Positions 17,422 to 26,486 of a DNA stretch of 64,000 bases are shown piece by piece (position 1 is the first letter of the stretch; each line of letters opens with the position of its first letter). A model generated the notes under the pieces. That model saw nothing but the letters and a program-made list of their open reading frames with translations, was not told the origin of the DNA and did no database searches. This DNA is from Kribbella italica (GTDB lineage Bacteria; Actinomycetota; Actinomycetes; Propionibacteriales; Kribbellaceae), in NCBI RefSeq assembly GCF_014205135.1, contig NZ_JACHMY010000001.1:6634001-6698000 (forward strand), given 5' to 3'. The translations under genes and the position numbers were made by a program.

Positions 17422-18460
17422 GACCGCGGCGCTCACCGACCGCCCGGGCCACCTGGCCGGCCGGTTCGCGAACTGGAACGTGGCGATCATCGCCCTGACC
17501 GTGCTGGTGCTGATCGTGGCGGCGGCGAGCGTCGACAACTTCGGCACCTCGCAGAACTTCGGCTTCCTGGTCCTCGACCTGCTGCCGATCGCCCTGGTCG
17601 CGCTGCCGATGACGCTGGTGATCGTGACCGGCGAGATCGACCTCTCGGTGGCCAGCACGCTCGGTCTCTCGAGCGCCCTGATGGGCTACCTGTGGAACGC
17701 GAACCAGCCGATCGAGACGATCATCCCGGTCTGCCTGCTGCTGGGCGCGGTGCTCGGTGCGGTGAACGGCTTCTTCGTCACCGTGCTCGGCCTGCCCTCG
17801 CTGGCGGTCACGATCGGCACCCTGGCGCTCTACCGCGGCCTGGCCTTCGTCGTGCTCGGTGACAGCGCGGTCGCCGACTTCCCGGCGCTTTACACCGACT
17901 GGGTGACCGGCACGATCGGCGGCACCTCGATCCCGAACGTGCTGATCATCGTGGTGATCCTCGCCATCGTGTTCGGCGTGGTCCTGCACGCGACGCCGGT
18001 CGGCCGCGCGGTCTTCGCCGTCGGAGCGAGCGAGCAGGCAGCGCGATTCGCCGGCGTCCGTCCCGGCCGGCTCAAGTTCTGGCTGTACGTCGTGAGCGGT
18101 CTGGTCGCGGGCCTGGCCGGAGTGCTCTGGACCCTGCGGTACTCCAGCGCCCGCGCCGACAACGGCGCCGGTCTGGAGCTCGCGGTGGTCGCCGCGGTGC
18201 TGCTCGGTGGGGTGTCGATCTTCGGCGGCAAGGGTGCGTTGCCGGGAGTGATCGCCGGCGTCGTCCTGCTCGCCTCCCTGCAGAACGCGCTCCGCCTGTC
18301 CGACGTCTCCAACGAGGCGCTCAACGTCGTGACGGGTGTCCTGCTGATCGCCTCGGTTCTCGCTCCGAACCTCGCCAACGCCGTCCGTACCGCGGTGCAA
18401 CGCCGCCGGCACCGCACCGAACCAACCTCTGGGTCACCGTCCAGAAAGGACCTCTCATGA
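17411..18460 (+). CDS. rhaQ: Rhamnose ABC importer, permease 2
   Basis: 349 residues. Same family as its neighbour: VIVTGEIDLSVASTLGLSSA matches the conserved segment of permease 1, and RPGRLKFWLYVVSGLVAGLA the ATPase-contact loop. The hydrophilic tail (QRRRHRTEPTSGSPSRKDLS) is cytoplasmic. Its stop overlaps the start of the binding-protein gene (ATGA), completing a tightly coupled operon. Confidence 0.92.
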   Translation: MSAETAALTDRPGHLAGRFANWNVAIIALTVLVLIVAAASVDNFGTSQNFGFLVLDLLPIALVALPMTLVIVTGEIDLSVASTLGLSSALMGYLWNANQPIETIIPVCLLLGAVLGAVNGFFVTVLGLPSLAVTIGTLALYRGLAFVVLGDSAVADFPALYTDWVTGTIGGTSIPNVLIIVVILAIVFGVVLHATPVGRAVFAVGASEQAARFAGVRPGRLKFWLYVVSGLVAGLAGVLWTLRYSSARADNGAGLELAVVAAVLLGGVSIFGGKGALPGVIAGVVLLASLQNALRLSDVSNEALNVVTGVLLIASVLAPNLANAVRTAVQRRRHRTEPTSGSPSRKDLS

Positions 18461-19548
18461 CCTTCCGCCTGTCCCGCCGTACGGCGGTCCCGCTCTCGGC
18501 GGTGGCCGTCCTGTCCCTCGCGCTGACCGCCTGCGGCGGTGGCACGACCAAGGAGAGCACCGCGAGTGACGCGACCGCGGCGCCGAGCGCCTCGACGTCG
18601 GCCGCGGCCGACCCGAACGCGCCGCTGAAGGAGGGTCTGAAGATCGCCTATCTGCCCAAGCAGCTGAACAACCCCTACACCGACGTCGAGGTCGGCGGCG
18701 GCAAGGTCGCGGTCGGCGAGATCAAGGGCGAGTACAAGCTGGTCGGGCCGAACGACGCGAGTGCCTCGTCGCAGGTCAGCTACATCAACACCCTGATCCA
18801 GCAGCAGCAGGACGTGATCGCGATCGCCGCCAACGACCCGAACGCGGTCTGCCCCTCGCTGAACCAGGCCCGCAAGGCCGGGATCAAGGTCGTCACCTTC
18901 GACTCCGACGCGGCCAAGACCTGCCGGGACGCGTTCATCAACCAGGCGACCACGCAGGGCATCGGCGAGAGCCTGGTGAAGATGGCCAGCGAGCTGGCCG
19001 GCGGTTCCGGTGAGATCGCCGTCCTGTCCGCGACGCCGAACGCGACCAACCAGAACTCCTGGATCGAGGTGATGAAGACCGAGCTGGCCAAGCCCGCGAA
19101 CCAGAAGCTCAAGCTGGTCAAGATCGCCTACGGCAACGACGACGACCAGAAGTCCTTCACCGAGGCCCAGGGCCTGCTGCAGACCTACCCGAACCTCAAG
19201 GTGATCGTCTCGCCGACCACGGTCGGCATCGCCGCCGCCTCGCGGTACGTCAGCTCGTCCAACTACAAGGGCAAGGTCGCGATCACCGGGCTCGGCCTGC
19301 CGAACCAGATGCGCCAGTTCGTCAAGGACGGCACGGTGAAGAAGTTCGCGCTCTGGAGCCCGGCCGACATCGGCTACCTGGCCGCGTACGCCGGCGCCGC
19401 CCTGAAGTCCGGCCAGATCACCGGCGCCCAGGGCGAGAAGTTCAAGGCCGGCAAGCTCGGCGAATACACCGTCGGAGCGTCCGGCGAGATCGTGCTCGGC
19501 CCCCCGACCGAGTTCACCGCGGCCAACATCGACCAGTTCGACTTCTGA
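18457..19548 (+). CDS. rhaS: Rhamnose ABC importer, substrate-binding lipoprotein
   Basis: 363 residues. The signal peptide ends in a lipobox (LALTAC, with the Cys at about residue 26), followed by a Ser/Thr/Ala-rich linker and a type I periplasmic-binding fold (LKIAYLPKQLNNPYTDVEVG, then SQVSYINTLIQQQQDVIAIAAND). It would be anchored to the outer face of the membrane and deliver the sugar to the two permeases. The length and the QLNNPY motif fit rhamnose-binding proteins of this operon type. Confidence 0.92.
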   Translation: MTFRLSRRTAVPLSAVAVLSLALTACGGGTTKESTASDATAAPSASTSAAADPNAPLKEGLKIAYLPKQLNNPYTDVEVGGGKVAVGEIKGEYKLVGPNDASASSQVSYINTLIQQQQDVIAIAANDPNAVCPSLNQARKAGIKVVTFDSDAAKTCRDAFINQATTQGIGESLVKMASELAGGSGEIAVLSATPNATNQNSWIEVMKTELAKPANQKLKLVKIAYGNDDDQKSFTEAQGLLQTYPNLKVIVSPTTVGIAAASRYVSSSNYKGKVAITGLGLPNQMRQFVKDGTVKKFALWSPADIGYLAAYAGAALKSGQITGAQGEKFKAGKLGEYTVGASGEIVLGPPTEFTAANIDQFDF

Positions 19549-19561
19549 TCCCGGAGCACTC

Positions 19562-19894
19562 GTGAACCGCTACTGCTTCTGCCTCCAGGTCAAGCCCGAC
19601 CGGCTGGACGAGTACGTCGAACGGCACCGCGACGTGTGGCCCGACATGCAGGCCGCGCTCCGCGACTCCGGCTGGCACAACTACTCGCTCTTCCTCCGCG
19701 ACGACGGCCTGCTGATCGGGTACGTCGAGGCCGACGACCTGGAGGCGGCCCAGCAAGCGATGGCGGCGACCGAGGTGAACGAGCGCTGGCAGGCCCAGAT
19801 GACCGACTTCTTCACCGGGATCGACGGCCGGCCGCCCGACGAGTCGTTCCTGCTGCTCCGCGAGATCTTCCACCTCACACCTGCGAAGGACTGA
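19562..19894 (+). CDS. rhaM: L-rhamnose mutarotase
   Basis: 110 residues, GTG start. MNRYCFCLQVKPDRLDEYVERHRDVWPDM and HNYSLFLRDDGLLIGYVEADD (shortened here by family knowledge to the conserved His and Tyr positions) match RhaM. RhaM interconverts alpha and beta anomers of L-rhamnose so that the isomerase gets the right form. It lies 13 bases after the binding protein and 3 bases before the isomerase gene. Confidence 0.95.
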   Translation: MNRYCFCLQVKPDRLDEYVERHRDVWPDMQAALRDSGWHNYSLFLRDDGLLIGYVEADDLEAAQQAMAATEVNERWQAQMTDFFTGIDGRPPDESFLLLREIFHLTPAKD

Positions 19895-19897
19895 CCT

Positions 19898-21061
19898 ATG
19901 ACGACCGAAGCCGTGAAATCCGCCCTGCGCCGGCAGGAGATCGAGCTGCCCTCCTGGGCGTTCGGCAACTCGGGCACCCGGTTCAAGGTGTTCAGCCAGC
20001 CGGGCGTTCCGCGGTCGCCGGAGGAGAAGATCGCCGACGCCGCGGTCGTGCACAAGCACACCGGCGTCGCGCCGAGCGTCGCGCTGCACATCCCCTGGGA
20101 CAAGGTCGACGACTACGCGGCGCTGGCAGCGTACGCGAAGGACCACGGCGTGCGGCTCGGGGCGATCAACAGCAACGTGTTCCAGGACGACGACTACAAG
20201 CTGGGCAGCGTGACGAACCCGGACCCGAGCATCCGGCGCAAGGCCACCGACCACCTGCTGGAGTGCGTCGACATCATGGACGCGACCGGCTCCCGGGACC
20301 TCAAGCTGTGGTTCTCCGACGGAACGAACTACCCCGGTCAGGACGACATCCAGGACCGGCAGGAGCGGCTGGCGACCGCGCTGAAGGAGGTCTACGACCG
20401 GCTCGGCGCCGACCAGCGGATGCTGCTGGAGTACAAGCTGTTCGAGCCTGCCTTCTACACCACCGACGTGCCGGACTGGGGGACGTCGTACGCGCACTGC
20501 CTGGAGCTCGGGCCGAAGGCGACGGTCTGCATCGACACCGGGCACCACGCGCCGGGCACCAACATCGAGTTCATCGTCGCGTTCCTGCTCCGGGTGGACA
20601 AGCTCGGCGCGTTCGACTTCAACAGCCGCTTCTACGCCGACGACGACCTGATGGTGGGCGCGGCCGACCCGTTCCAGCTGTTCCGGATCATGAACGAGAT
20701 CGTTCGCGGCAACGCGCTCGATCCCGAGCGCGGGATCGCCTTCATGCTCGACCAGTGCCACAACATCGAGGCGAAGATCCCGGCCATCATCCGCTCGGTG
20801 ATGAACGTCCAGGAAGCCACCGCGAAGGCACTGCTGGTCGACCGGGACACCCTGCGCAAGGCCCAGCAGGACGGCGACGTGCTGGGCGCGAACGCGGCGC
20901 TGATGGACGCGTACAACACCGATGTCCGGCCGCTGCTCGCCGAGCTGCGGACCGAGCAAGGGCTCGACCCCGACCCGGTCGCGGCGTACCAGCGCAGCGG
21001 CTACTTCGAGCAGATCACCAAGGACCGAGCCGACGGCCGGCAGGCCGGATGGGGAGCATGA
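19898..21061 (+). CDS. rhaI: L-rhamnose isomerase (RhaI/Pseudomonas type)
   Basis: 387 residues. It shows the metal-dependent TIM-barrel pattern of this isomerase: ELPSWAFGNSGTRFKVF at the start, LLEYKLFEPAFYTTDVPDWG, VCIDTGHHAPGTNIEFIVA and FDFNSRFYADDDLMVG, where Glu, Asp and His side chains bind two metal ions. It converts L-rhamnose to L-rhamnulose. It is the Pseudomonas-like type, not the E. coli RhaA type. The stop overlaps the start of the next gene. Confidence 0.94.
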   Translation: MTTEAVKSALRRQEIELPSWAFGNSGTRFKVFSQPGVPRSPEEKIADAAVVHKHTGVAPSVALHIPWDKVDDYAALAAYAKDHGVRLGAINSNVFQDDDYKLGSVTNPDPSIRRKATDHLLECVDIMDATGSRDLKLWFSDGTNYPGQDDIQDRQERLATALKEVYDRLGADQRMLLEYKLFEPAFYTTDVPDWGTSYAHCLELGPKATVCIDTGHHAPGTNIEFIVAFLLRVDKLGAFDFNSRFYADDDLMVGAADPFQLFRIMNEIVRGNALDPERGIAFMLDQCHNIEAKIPAIIRSVMNVQEATAKALLVDRDTLRKAQQDGDVLGANAALMDAYNTDVRPLLAELRTEQGLDPDPVAAYQRSGYFEQITKDRADGRQAGWGA

Positions 21062-23097
21062 CAGTGAGCGAGACCGCGACCGAGCTTGTTGCTCGAAGCA
21101 ACAGACTGGGTGCCGATCCGCGCAACACCAACTACGCCGGCGGTAACACGTCCGCCAAGGGCACGGCGACCGACCCGGTCACCCAGCAGCCGGTGGACCT
21201 GGTCTGGGTGAAGGGTTCCGGCGGTGACCTCGGCACCCTGACCGCGGCCGGCCTGGCCGTGCTGCGGATCGACCGGCTGAACGCGTTGGTCGACGTCTAC
21301 CCCGGCGTCGACCGCGAGGACGAGATGGTCGCCGCCTTCGATTACTGCCTGCACGGCAAGGGCGGAGCGGCGCCGTCGATCGACACCGCGATGCACGGAC
21401 TGGTCGACGCTCCGCACGTCGACCACCTGCACCCGGACTCGGGGATCGCGCTGGCGACCGCCGCGGACGGCGAGAAGCTGACCGCGGAGTGCTTCGGCGA
21501 GCGAGTGGTCTGGGTGCCGTGGCGGCGGCCCGGGTTCCAGCTCGGCCTGGACATCGCGCAGACCAAGCGGGAGAACCCGCAGGCCATCGGCGTCATCCTC
21601 GGCGGGCACGGCATCACGGCCTGGGGCGACACCTCGGCCGAGTGCGAGGCGAACTCGATCGAGATCATCCGCACCGCCGAGCAGTTCCTGGCCGAGCGCG
21701 GCAAGCCGGAGCCGTTCGGCGCCGTCGTACCGGGGTTCGAGGCGTTGCCGGACGAGGAGCGACGGCGGCGGGCCGCAGCGCTCGCGCCGGTGATCCGCGG
21801 GCTCGCGTCGACGGACAACCCGCAGGTCGGGCACTTCAACGACGCGGACGTCGTGCTGGAGTTCACCGCCCGCGAGAAGCTCGGCGAGCTGGCCGCGCTC
21901 GGGACGTCATGCCCGGACCACTTCCTCCGGACGAAGGTGCGGCCGCTGGTGCTCGACCTGCCGCCGAGCGCTCCGCTGGAGGAGGCGGTGACTCGGCTCA
22001 AGGAGCTGCACCTGCAGTACCGCGAGGACTACGCGGCCTACTACGACCGGCACAAGGAGCCGGACAGCCCGCCGATGCGCGGTGCCGATCCCGCGATCGT
22101 GCTGGTGCCGGGGGTCGGCATGTTCAGCTTCGGCAAGGACAAGCAGACCGCCCGGGTCGCCGGCGAGTTCTACGTCAACGCGATCAACGTGATGCGCGGG
22201 GCCGAGGCGGTCTCGACGTACGCGCCGATCGACGAGCGCGAGAAGTTCCGCATCGAGTACTGGGCCCTCGAGGAGGCGAAGCTGCAGCGGATGCCGAAGC
22301 CGAAGCCGCTCGCCACCCGGGTCGCGTTCGTCACCGGCGGTGGATCGGGCATCGGCAAGGCGATCGCGCTGCGGCTCGCGGCCGAAGGCGCGTGCGTGGT
22401 GGTTGCCGACCTCGACACCGCCTCAGCAGAGGCCGTCGCCAAGGAGATCGGTACGACGGACAAGGCGATCGCTGTCGGCGCCGACGTGTCGAACGAGGCC
22501 GCGGTCGCGGCGGCGTTCGAGCAGGCGGTGCTGGCGTTCGGCGGTGTCGACCTGATCGTCAACAACGCGGGCCTGTCGATCTCGAAGCCGCTGCTGGAAA
22601 CCACCGAGCACGACTGGGACCTGCAGCACGACGTGATGGCGAAGGGCTCGTTCCTGGTCTCCAAGGTCGCGGCGAAGGTGCTGATCGACCAGGGGATCGG
22701 CGGCGACATCGTCTACATCTCCAGCAAGAACGCCGTCTTCGCCGGCCCGAACAACGTGGCGTACGGCGCGGCCAAGGCCGACCAGGCCCACCAGGTCCGG
22801 CTGCTCGCGGCGGAGCTCGGCGAGTACGGGATCCGCGTGAACGGCATCAACCCGGACGGCGTGGTGCGCGGTTCCGGGATCTTCGCGAAGGGCTGGGGCG
22901 CGAAGCGCGCCGCGGTGTACGGCGTACCGGAGTCGGAGCTGGGCGCGTTCTACGCGCAGCGGACACTGCTCAAACGTGAGGTCCTGCCGGAACACGTCGC
23001 AGCCGGCGTCTTCGCGCTGACCGCCGGAGACCTGTCCCACACCACCGGCCTCCACGTCCCAGTAGACGCCGGCGTAGCCGCGGCATTCCTCCGCTGA
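21058..23097 (+). CDS. rhaD: Bifunctional rhamnulose-1-phosphate aldolase / alcohol dehydrogenase
   Basis: 679 residues in two parts. Residues 1-400 are a class II aldolase, with GGNTSAKG, the zinc site VDHLHPDSGIA and VILGGHGITAWG. Residues about 420-679 are an SDR, with AFVTGGGSGIGKAIALRLA (TGxxxGxG), LIVNNAGLS and YGAAKADQAHQVR, the active-site Tyr-Lys being YGAAK. The aldolase gives dihydroxyacetone phosphate and L-lactaldehyde, and the dehydrogenase half oxidises lactaldehyde to lactate. The ATG at 21058 overlaps the isomerase stop. The gene ends just before the repeat array. Confidence 0.94.
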   Translation: MTVSETATELVARSNRLGADPRNTNYAGGNTSAKGTATDPVTQQPVDLVWVKGSGGDLGTLTAAGLAVLRIDRLNALVDVYPGVDREDEMVAAFDYCLHGKGGAAPSIDTAMHGLVDAPHVDHLHPDSGIALATAADGEKLTAECFGERVVWVPWRRPGFQLGLDIAQTKRENPQAIGVILGGHGITAWGDTSAECEANSIEIIRTAEQFLAERGKPEPFGAVVPGFEALPDEERRRRAAALAPVIRGLASTDNPQVGHFNDADVVLEFTAREKLGELAALGTSCPDHFLRTKVRPLVLDLPPSAPLEEAVTRLKELHLQYREDYAAYYDRHKEPDSPPMRGADPAIVLVPGVGMFSFGKDKQTARVAGEFYVNAINVMRGAEAVSTYAPIDEREKFRIEYWALEEAKLQRMPKPKPLATRVAFVTGGGSGIGKAIALRLAAEGACVVVADLDTASAEAVAKEIGTTDKAIAVGADVSNEAAVAAAFEQAVLAFGGVDLIVNNAGLSISKPLLETTEHDWDLQHDVMAKGSFLVSKVAAKVLIDQGIGGDIVYISSKNAVFAGPNNVAYGAAKADQAHQVRLLAAELGEYGIRVNGINPDGVVRGSGIFAKGWGAKRAAVYGVPESELGAFYAQRTLLKREVLPEHVAAGVFALTAGDLSHTTGLHVPVDAGVAAAFLR

Positions 23098-23104
23098 GGC
23101 ACCC

Positions 23105-23470
23105 ATGACAACCAGCCTGCTGCCACCCCGCCTCACCAAGCCTCCCGCCGAGGTGACGCTCCGCGTCGGAGCGCCCCACCCGGGGGTGTCGCCGGGCGTC
23201 GCGATCCGCGCCAAGGGGACGCTCCGTCTCGCTCCCACCCGCGCCGGGGTGTCGCTGGGCGTCGCCAAGGCTCCCGCCGAGGGGGCGCCCCGTCTCACTC
23301 CCACTCACGCGGGGGTGTCGGCGGGCGTCGCCGCGATCCGCGCCGAGGGGACGCCCCGCCTCAGTCCCACCCGCGGCGTGGGGTCGCCCCGCGTCACTCC
23401 CACCCACGGCGAGATGTTGCTGGGCGGGACTCCGCTCTATCTCGAGGAGGACGACCATGTGGAGTGCTGA
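23105..23470 (+). CDS. Possible repetitive protein encoded by the repeat array (doubtful)
   Basis: A 121-codon open frame with ATG at 23105, seven bases after the rhaD stop, runs through the whole repeat array. The putative product has repeats of the type GVSxGVAxxRAxGTxRLxPT. It has no recognisable domain and no signal peptide, and its last codons run into the start of the next gene. The strongest ribosome site nearby belongs to the next gene. Because one repeat step is 68 bases (not a multiple of three) yet most steps are, coding is possible but unproven; I lean towards non-coding repeats. Confidence 0.25.
   Translation: MTTSLLPPRLTKPPAEVTLRVGAPHPGVSPGVAIRAKGTLRLAPTRAGVSLGVAKAPAEGAPRLTPTHAGVSAGVAAIRAEGTPRLSPTRGVGSPRVTPTHGEMLLGGTPLYLEEDDHVEC
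23183..23415. repeat. Imperfect tandem repeat array, about 63-68 bp per unit
   Basis: Units begin with GGGGTGTCG at 23183, 23246 and 23312, and with GGGGTCGCC at 23380 (steps of 63, 66 and 68 bases). Each runs through a conserved GCGGGCGTCGC-like block, a CCGCCGAGGGG-like block and a CGTCTCACTCCCAC-like block. A degenerate half unit precedes them from about 23140. The array fills the gap between rhaD and the isomerase-like gene. Confidence 0.85.
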
Positions 23471-24920
23471 TCCTGCCCGGTCCGTCGACGGCGGCGGTCT
23501 GCTGCCGTGGGTCGAGCCGCGCAAGACCCGCATCGGACTGGTCGCAGGTGGCCTCGGTGCCTACTGGCCGCAGTTCCCGGAGCTGCTGCCGCAGTTGCAG
23601 GCATCGGCGCGACGAGTAGCCGGGCGGTTCGGCGAGTTCGACTGCGAGGTCGTCGACGTCGGCTTCATCTCCGACGCCCAAGAAGGCGCCGCAGCGGCCG
23701 AGAAGTTGCGGCTGGCGGATTGCGACCTGATCGTCGGGTTCCTGACGACGTACATGACCGCGTCGATGCTGGTCCCAGTCGCACAACGTTCCGGCGCACC
23801 GGTGCTGCTGCTCAACCTGCAGCCCACCGAGGCGATGGATCACGCGTCGTTCGACACCGGAGCCTGGCTCGCGTACTGCGGCGCCTGCCCGCTGCCGGAG
23901 ATGGCGAACGCGTTCGAGCGGTGCGGTATCGACTTCCGGTCGGTCTCCGGGTACCTCGAGGACGAGCGCGCGTGGACGAGGATCCGTCGATGGCTGAAGG
24001 CGGCCGGCATACGGGCTGCGTTCCGGCACGGGCGGCACGGGCTGCTCGGACATCTGTACCCCGGGATGATGGACGTGATCACCGACCCGACCCTGGTCTC
24101 CGCGCAGCTCGGCGGGCACGTCGAGATCCTGGAGATCGACGACCTCCGGGTCCGGGTCGAGAAGGTGACCGCGGCCGAGACCGAGGCGCGGATGAAGGTC
24201 GCCCAGGAAGTGTTCACGCTCGACGACTCGGTGGTCGAGGACGACTTCCGCTGGGGCGCGACGGTGTCGGTCGCGCTGGACCGGCTGGTCGAGGACTTCC
24301 AGCTCGACACCCTGGCGTACTACCACCGCGGCCTCGACGGCGAGACGCACGAACGGGTCGCGGCCGGCATGATCCTCGGCGCATCGTTGCTCACGGCAAG
24401 GGGTGTGCCGGCGGCCGGGGAGTACGAGCTGCGGACCTCGCTGGCGATGCTGATGATGGACAAGCTCGGCGCGGGCGGTTCGTTCACCGAGTTGCAGGCA
24501 CTGAACTTCCACGACAACGTGGTCGAGATGGGGCACGACGGGCCGGCCCATCTCGCGATCAGCTCGGCGAAACCGCTGCTGCGCGGGCTGGGGGTCTACC
24601 ACGGCAAGCGTGGGTGGGGTGTGTCGGTGGAGTTCGACGTGGCGCACGGTCCGGTGACCGCGCTCGGGCTCGGCCAGCTTCGGGACGGCACGTTCAAGCT
24701 GATCGCTTCCGAGGGTGAGGTCGTTCCCGGTCCTCTCCTCCAGATCGGCAACACCACCAGCCGCGTCGACTTCGGCTGCGACCCCGGCGAGTGGACCGAC
24801 GCCTGGTCGGCCTCCGGCGTAGCCCACCACTGGGCGCTTGGCACCGGTCACCAGGTAGCAGACCTCAAGGCTGTTTCCAGCCTGCTCCACCTCCCGCTGG
24901 AGGTCATCAACCCCAGCTGA
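23457..24920 (+). CDS. L-arabinose/L-fucose isomerase-like protein
   Basis: 487 residues with a strong GAGGAGG ribosome site before the ATG. The first 180 residues form the alternating alpha/beta fold of sugar isomerase domain 1 (KTRIGLVAGGLGAYWPQFPELL; CDLIVGFLTTYMTASMLVPVA). The C-terminal part has MMDKLGAGGSFTELQALNFH and FDVAHGPVTALGLGQLRDG, similar to the arabinose/fucose isomerase core. It could isomerise another deoxy- or pentose sugar freed along with rhamnose. Its presence beside a true rhamnose isomerase makes the role uncertain. Confidence 0.8.
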   Translation: MWSADPARSVDGGGLLPWVEPRKTRIGLVAGGLGAYWPQFPELLPQLQASARRVAGRFGEFDCEVVDVGFISDAQEGAAAAEKLRLADCDLIVGFLTTYMTASMLVPVAQRSGAPVLLLNLQPTEAMDHASFDTGAWLAYCGACPLPEMANAFERCGIDFRSVSGYLEDERAWTRIRRWLKAAGIRAAFRHGRHGLLGHLYPGMMDVITDPTLVSAQLGGHVEILEIDDLRVRVEKVTAAETEARMKVAQEVFTLDDSVVEDDFRWGATVSVALDRLVEDFQLDTLAYYHRGLDGETHERVAAGMILGASLLTARGVPAAGEYELRTSLAMLMMDKLGAGGSFTELQALNFHDNVVEMGHDGPAHLAISSAKPLLRGLGVYHGKRGWGVSVEFDVAHGPVTALGLGQLRDGTFKLIASEGEVVPGPLLQIGNTTSRVDFGCDPGEWTDAWSASGVAHHWALGTGHQVADLKAVSSLLHLPLEVINPS

Positions 24921-25000
24921 GCCCTGCAGCACTTCGCTTTCCCCTGACCTGCGCTGGATTTTCTGCCCCGCACCAGTCGCCCCGGAAGGAGCTTCGCCCC

Positions 25001-26482
25001 ATGACTCTTCGGTTGGCCGCAGTAGACCTCGGCGCGTCCAGCGGCCGCGTCATGGTCGGCGACATCGGCGAGGGCACCCTGCAACTGACCGAGGTCCACC
25101 GCTTCTGGAACGGCCCGGTCGACATCCAGGGCACGCTGCACTGGGACATCCTGCACCTCTACCGCGAAACCCTCGTCGGCCTCACCAAAGCCGCCGCCGG
25201 TGGCCCGATCGACGGCATCGGCATCGACTCCTGGGCCGTCGACTACGGCCTGCTCGACGAGTCCGGCCGCCTCCTCAGCAACCCGATCCACTACCGCGAC
25301 TCCAGGACCGACGGCGTGATGGACGAGGTCCTCCGCACCGTCCCCGCCGAAGACCTGTACGCCATCACCGGCCTCCAGCAACTCCCCTTCAACACCATCT
25401 ACCAGCTGGTCGCCGAACAGTCCCTCGACCAAGCCCACCAACTCCTCCTCATCCCCGACCTCCTCGCCTACTGGCTCACCGGCATCCCCGGCGCCGAGGC
25501 GACCAACGCCTCCACCACCCAGCTGTACGACGTCCGCACCCGCACCTGGAGCGAGGACCTGGCTCACCGAGTCGGCATCCCCACAACCCTCCTCCCCACC
25601 CTCCGAGAACCCGGCCACCTCATCGGCCCACTCCTCCCCGAGCTAGCCGACCAAACCGGTCTGACCCCAAGTGGCGTGAACGGTGAGGTCGCCGAAGGTC
25701 TGCGGGTTCCGGTGATCGCGGTGGGTTCGCACGACACCGCGTCCTCTGTGGTTGCTGTGCCGGCGGCCGAAGGCGAGAACTTCGCCTACATCTCCTCGGG
25801 CACCTGGTCTCTGGCCGGGCTGGAACTGCCGGAGCCGGTGCTCACCGAGGAAGCCCGCCAAGCGAACTTCACCAACGAGGGCGGCGTCGACGGCCGCACG
25901 CGGTTCCTCAAGAACGTCATGGGCCTGTGGATCCTCCAGGAGTGCCTGCGAGTCTGGGGGACCGACGACCTCGTCGCGCTGCTCGACGAGGCTGCGGAAA
26001 CGCCGGCGTTCGGCGTACTGATCGATCCCGACGATCCAGCCTTCCTCGCCCCAGGCAACATGCCGGCGCGGATCGACGAGTTCTGTGCGCGGACCGGGCA
26101 GGACAAGCCGGCGACCCGTGCGGCGACTGTGCGGTGCGTGCTGGAGAGTCTCGCGCTGGCCTACCGGCGGACGCTGCGCAGTGCGCGGGAGATCGCCGGT
26201 CGTGAGATCGACGTGGTGCATGTGATCGGTGGGGGCTCGCAGAACGAGTTGCTCTGCCAGTTGACCGCGGACGCCTGCGGAGTGCCGGTGCTCGCCGGTC
26301 CCGTCGAGGCGTCCGCACTGGGCAACGTGCTGGTCCAGGCACGCGCCCTAGGGGAACCGTTGCCGGATCTGGGCGCGATGCGCGCGCTGGTCCGTGCGAC
26401 CCATCGTCTGCGGCGGTATGCGCCGCAGGGTAGACCGGCCGACTGGGACGCCGCCGAGTCCCGGGTGTTCGGAACCAGGTGA
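25001..26482 (+). CDS. rhaB: Rhamnulokinase
   Basis: 493 residues from the ATG at 25001 with GGAAGGAG upstream. It is an FGGY-type sugar kinase: AAVDLGASSGRVMVGDI (phosphate 1), DGIGIDSWAVDYGLLD, NPIHYRDSRTDG and AYISSGTWSLAGLELP near the C-terminal lobe, and VHVIGGGSQNELLCQLTADA (adenosine motif). It phosphorylates L-rhamnulose to the 1-phosphate used by RhaD. It is on the same strand as the catabolic operon, 80 bases after the isomerase-like gene. A stretch around 25140-25660 is unusually C-rich at third positions. Confidence 0.94.
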   Translation: MTLRLAAVDLGASSGRVMVGDIGEGTLQLTEVHRFWNGPVDIQGTLHWDILHLYRETLVGLTKAAAGGPIDGIGIDSWAVDYGLLDESGRLLSNPIHYRDSRTDGVMDEVLRTVPAEDLYAITGLQQLPFNTIYQLVAEQSLDQAHQLLLIPDLLAYWLTGIPGAEATNASTTQLYDVRTRTWSEDLAHRVGIPTTLLPTLREPGHLIGPLLPELADQTGLTPSGVNGEVAEGLRVPVIAVGSHDTASSVVAVPAAEGENFAYISSGTWSLAGLELPEPVLTEEARQANFTNEGGVDGRTRFLKNVMGLWILQECLRVWGTDDLVALLDEAAETPAFGVLIDPDDPAFLAPGNMPARIDEFCARTGQDKPATRAATVRCVLESLALAYRRTLRSAREIAGREIDVVHVIGGGSQNELLCQLTADACGVPVLAGPVEASALGNVLVQARALGEPLPDLGAMRALVRATHRLRRYAPQGRPADWDAAESRVFGTR

Positions 26483-26486
26483 TCCG

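Noticed and set aside
23105..23456. Repeat array as a CRISPR
   Set aside because: Units are 63-68 bases, directly adjacent, imperfect along their whole length and have no unique spacers; no cas genes are near.
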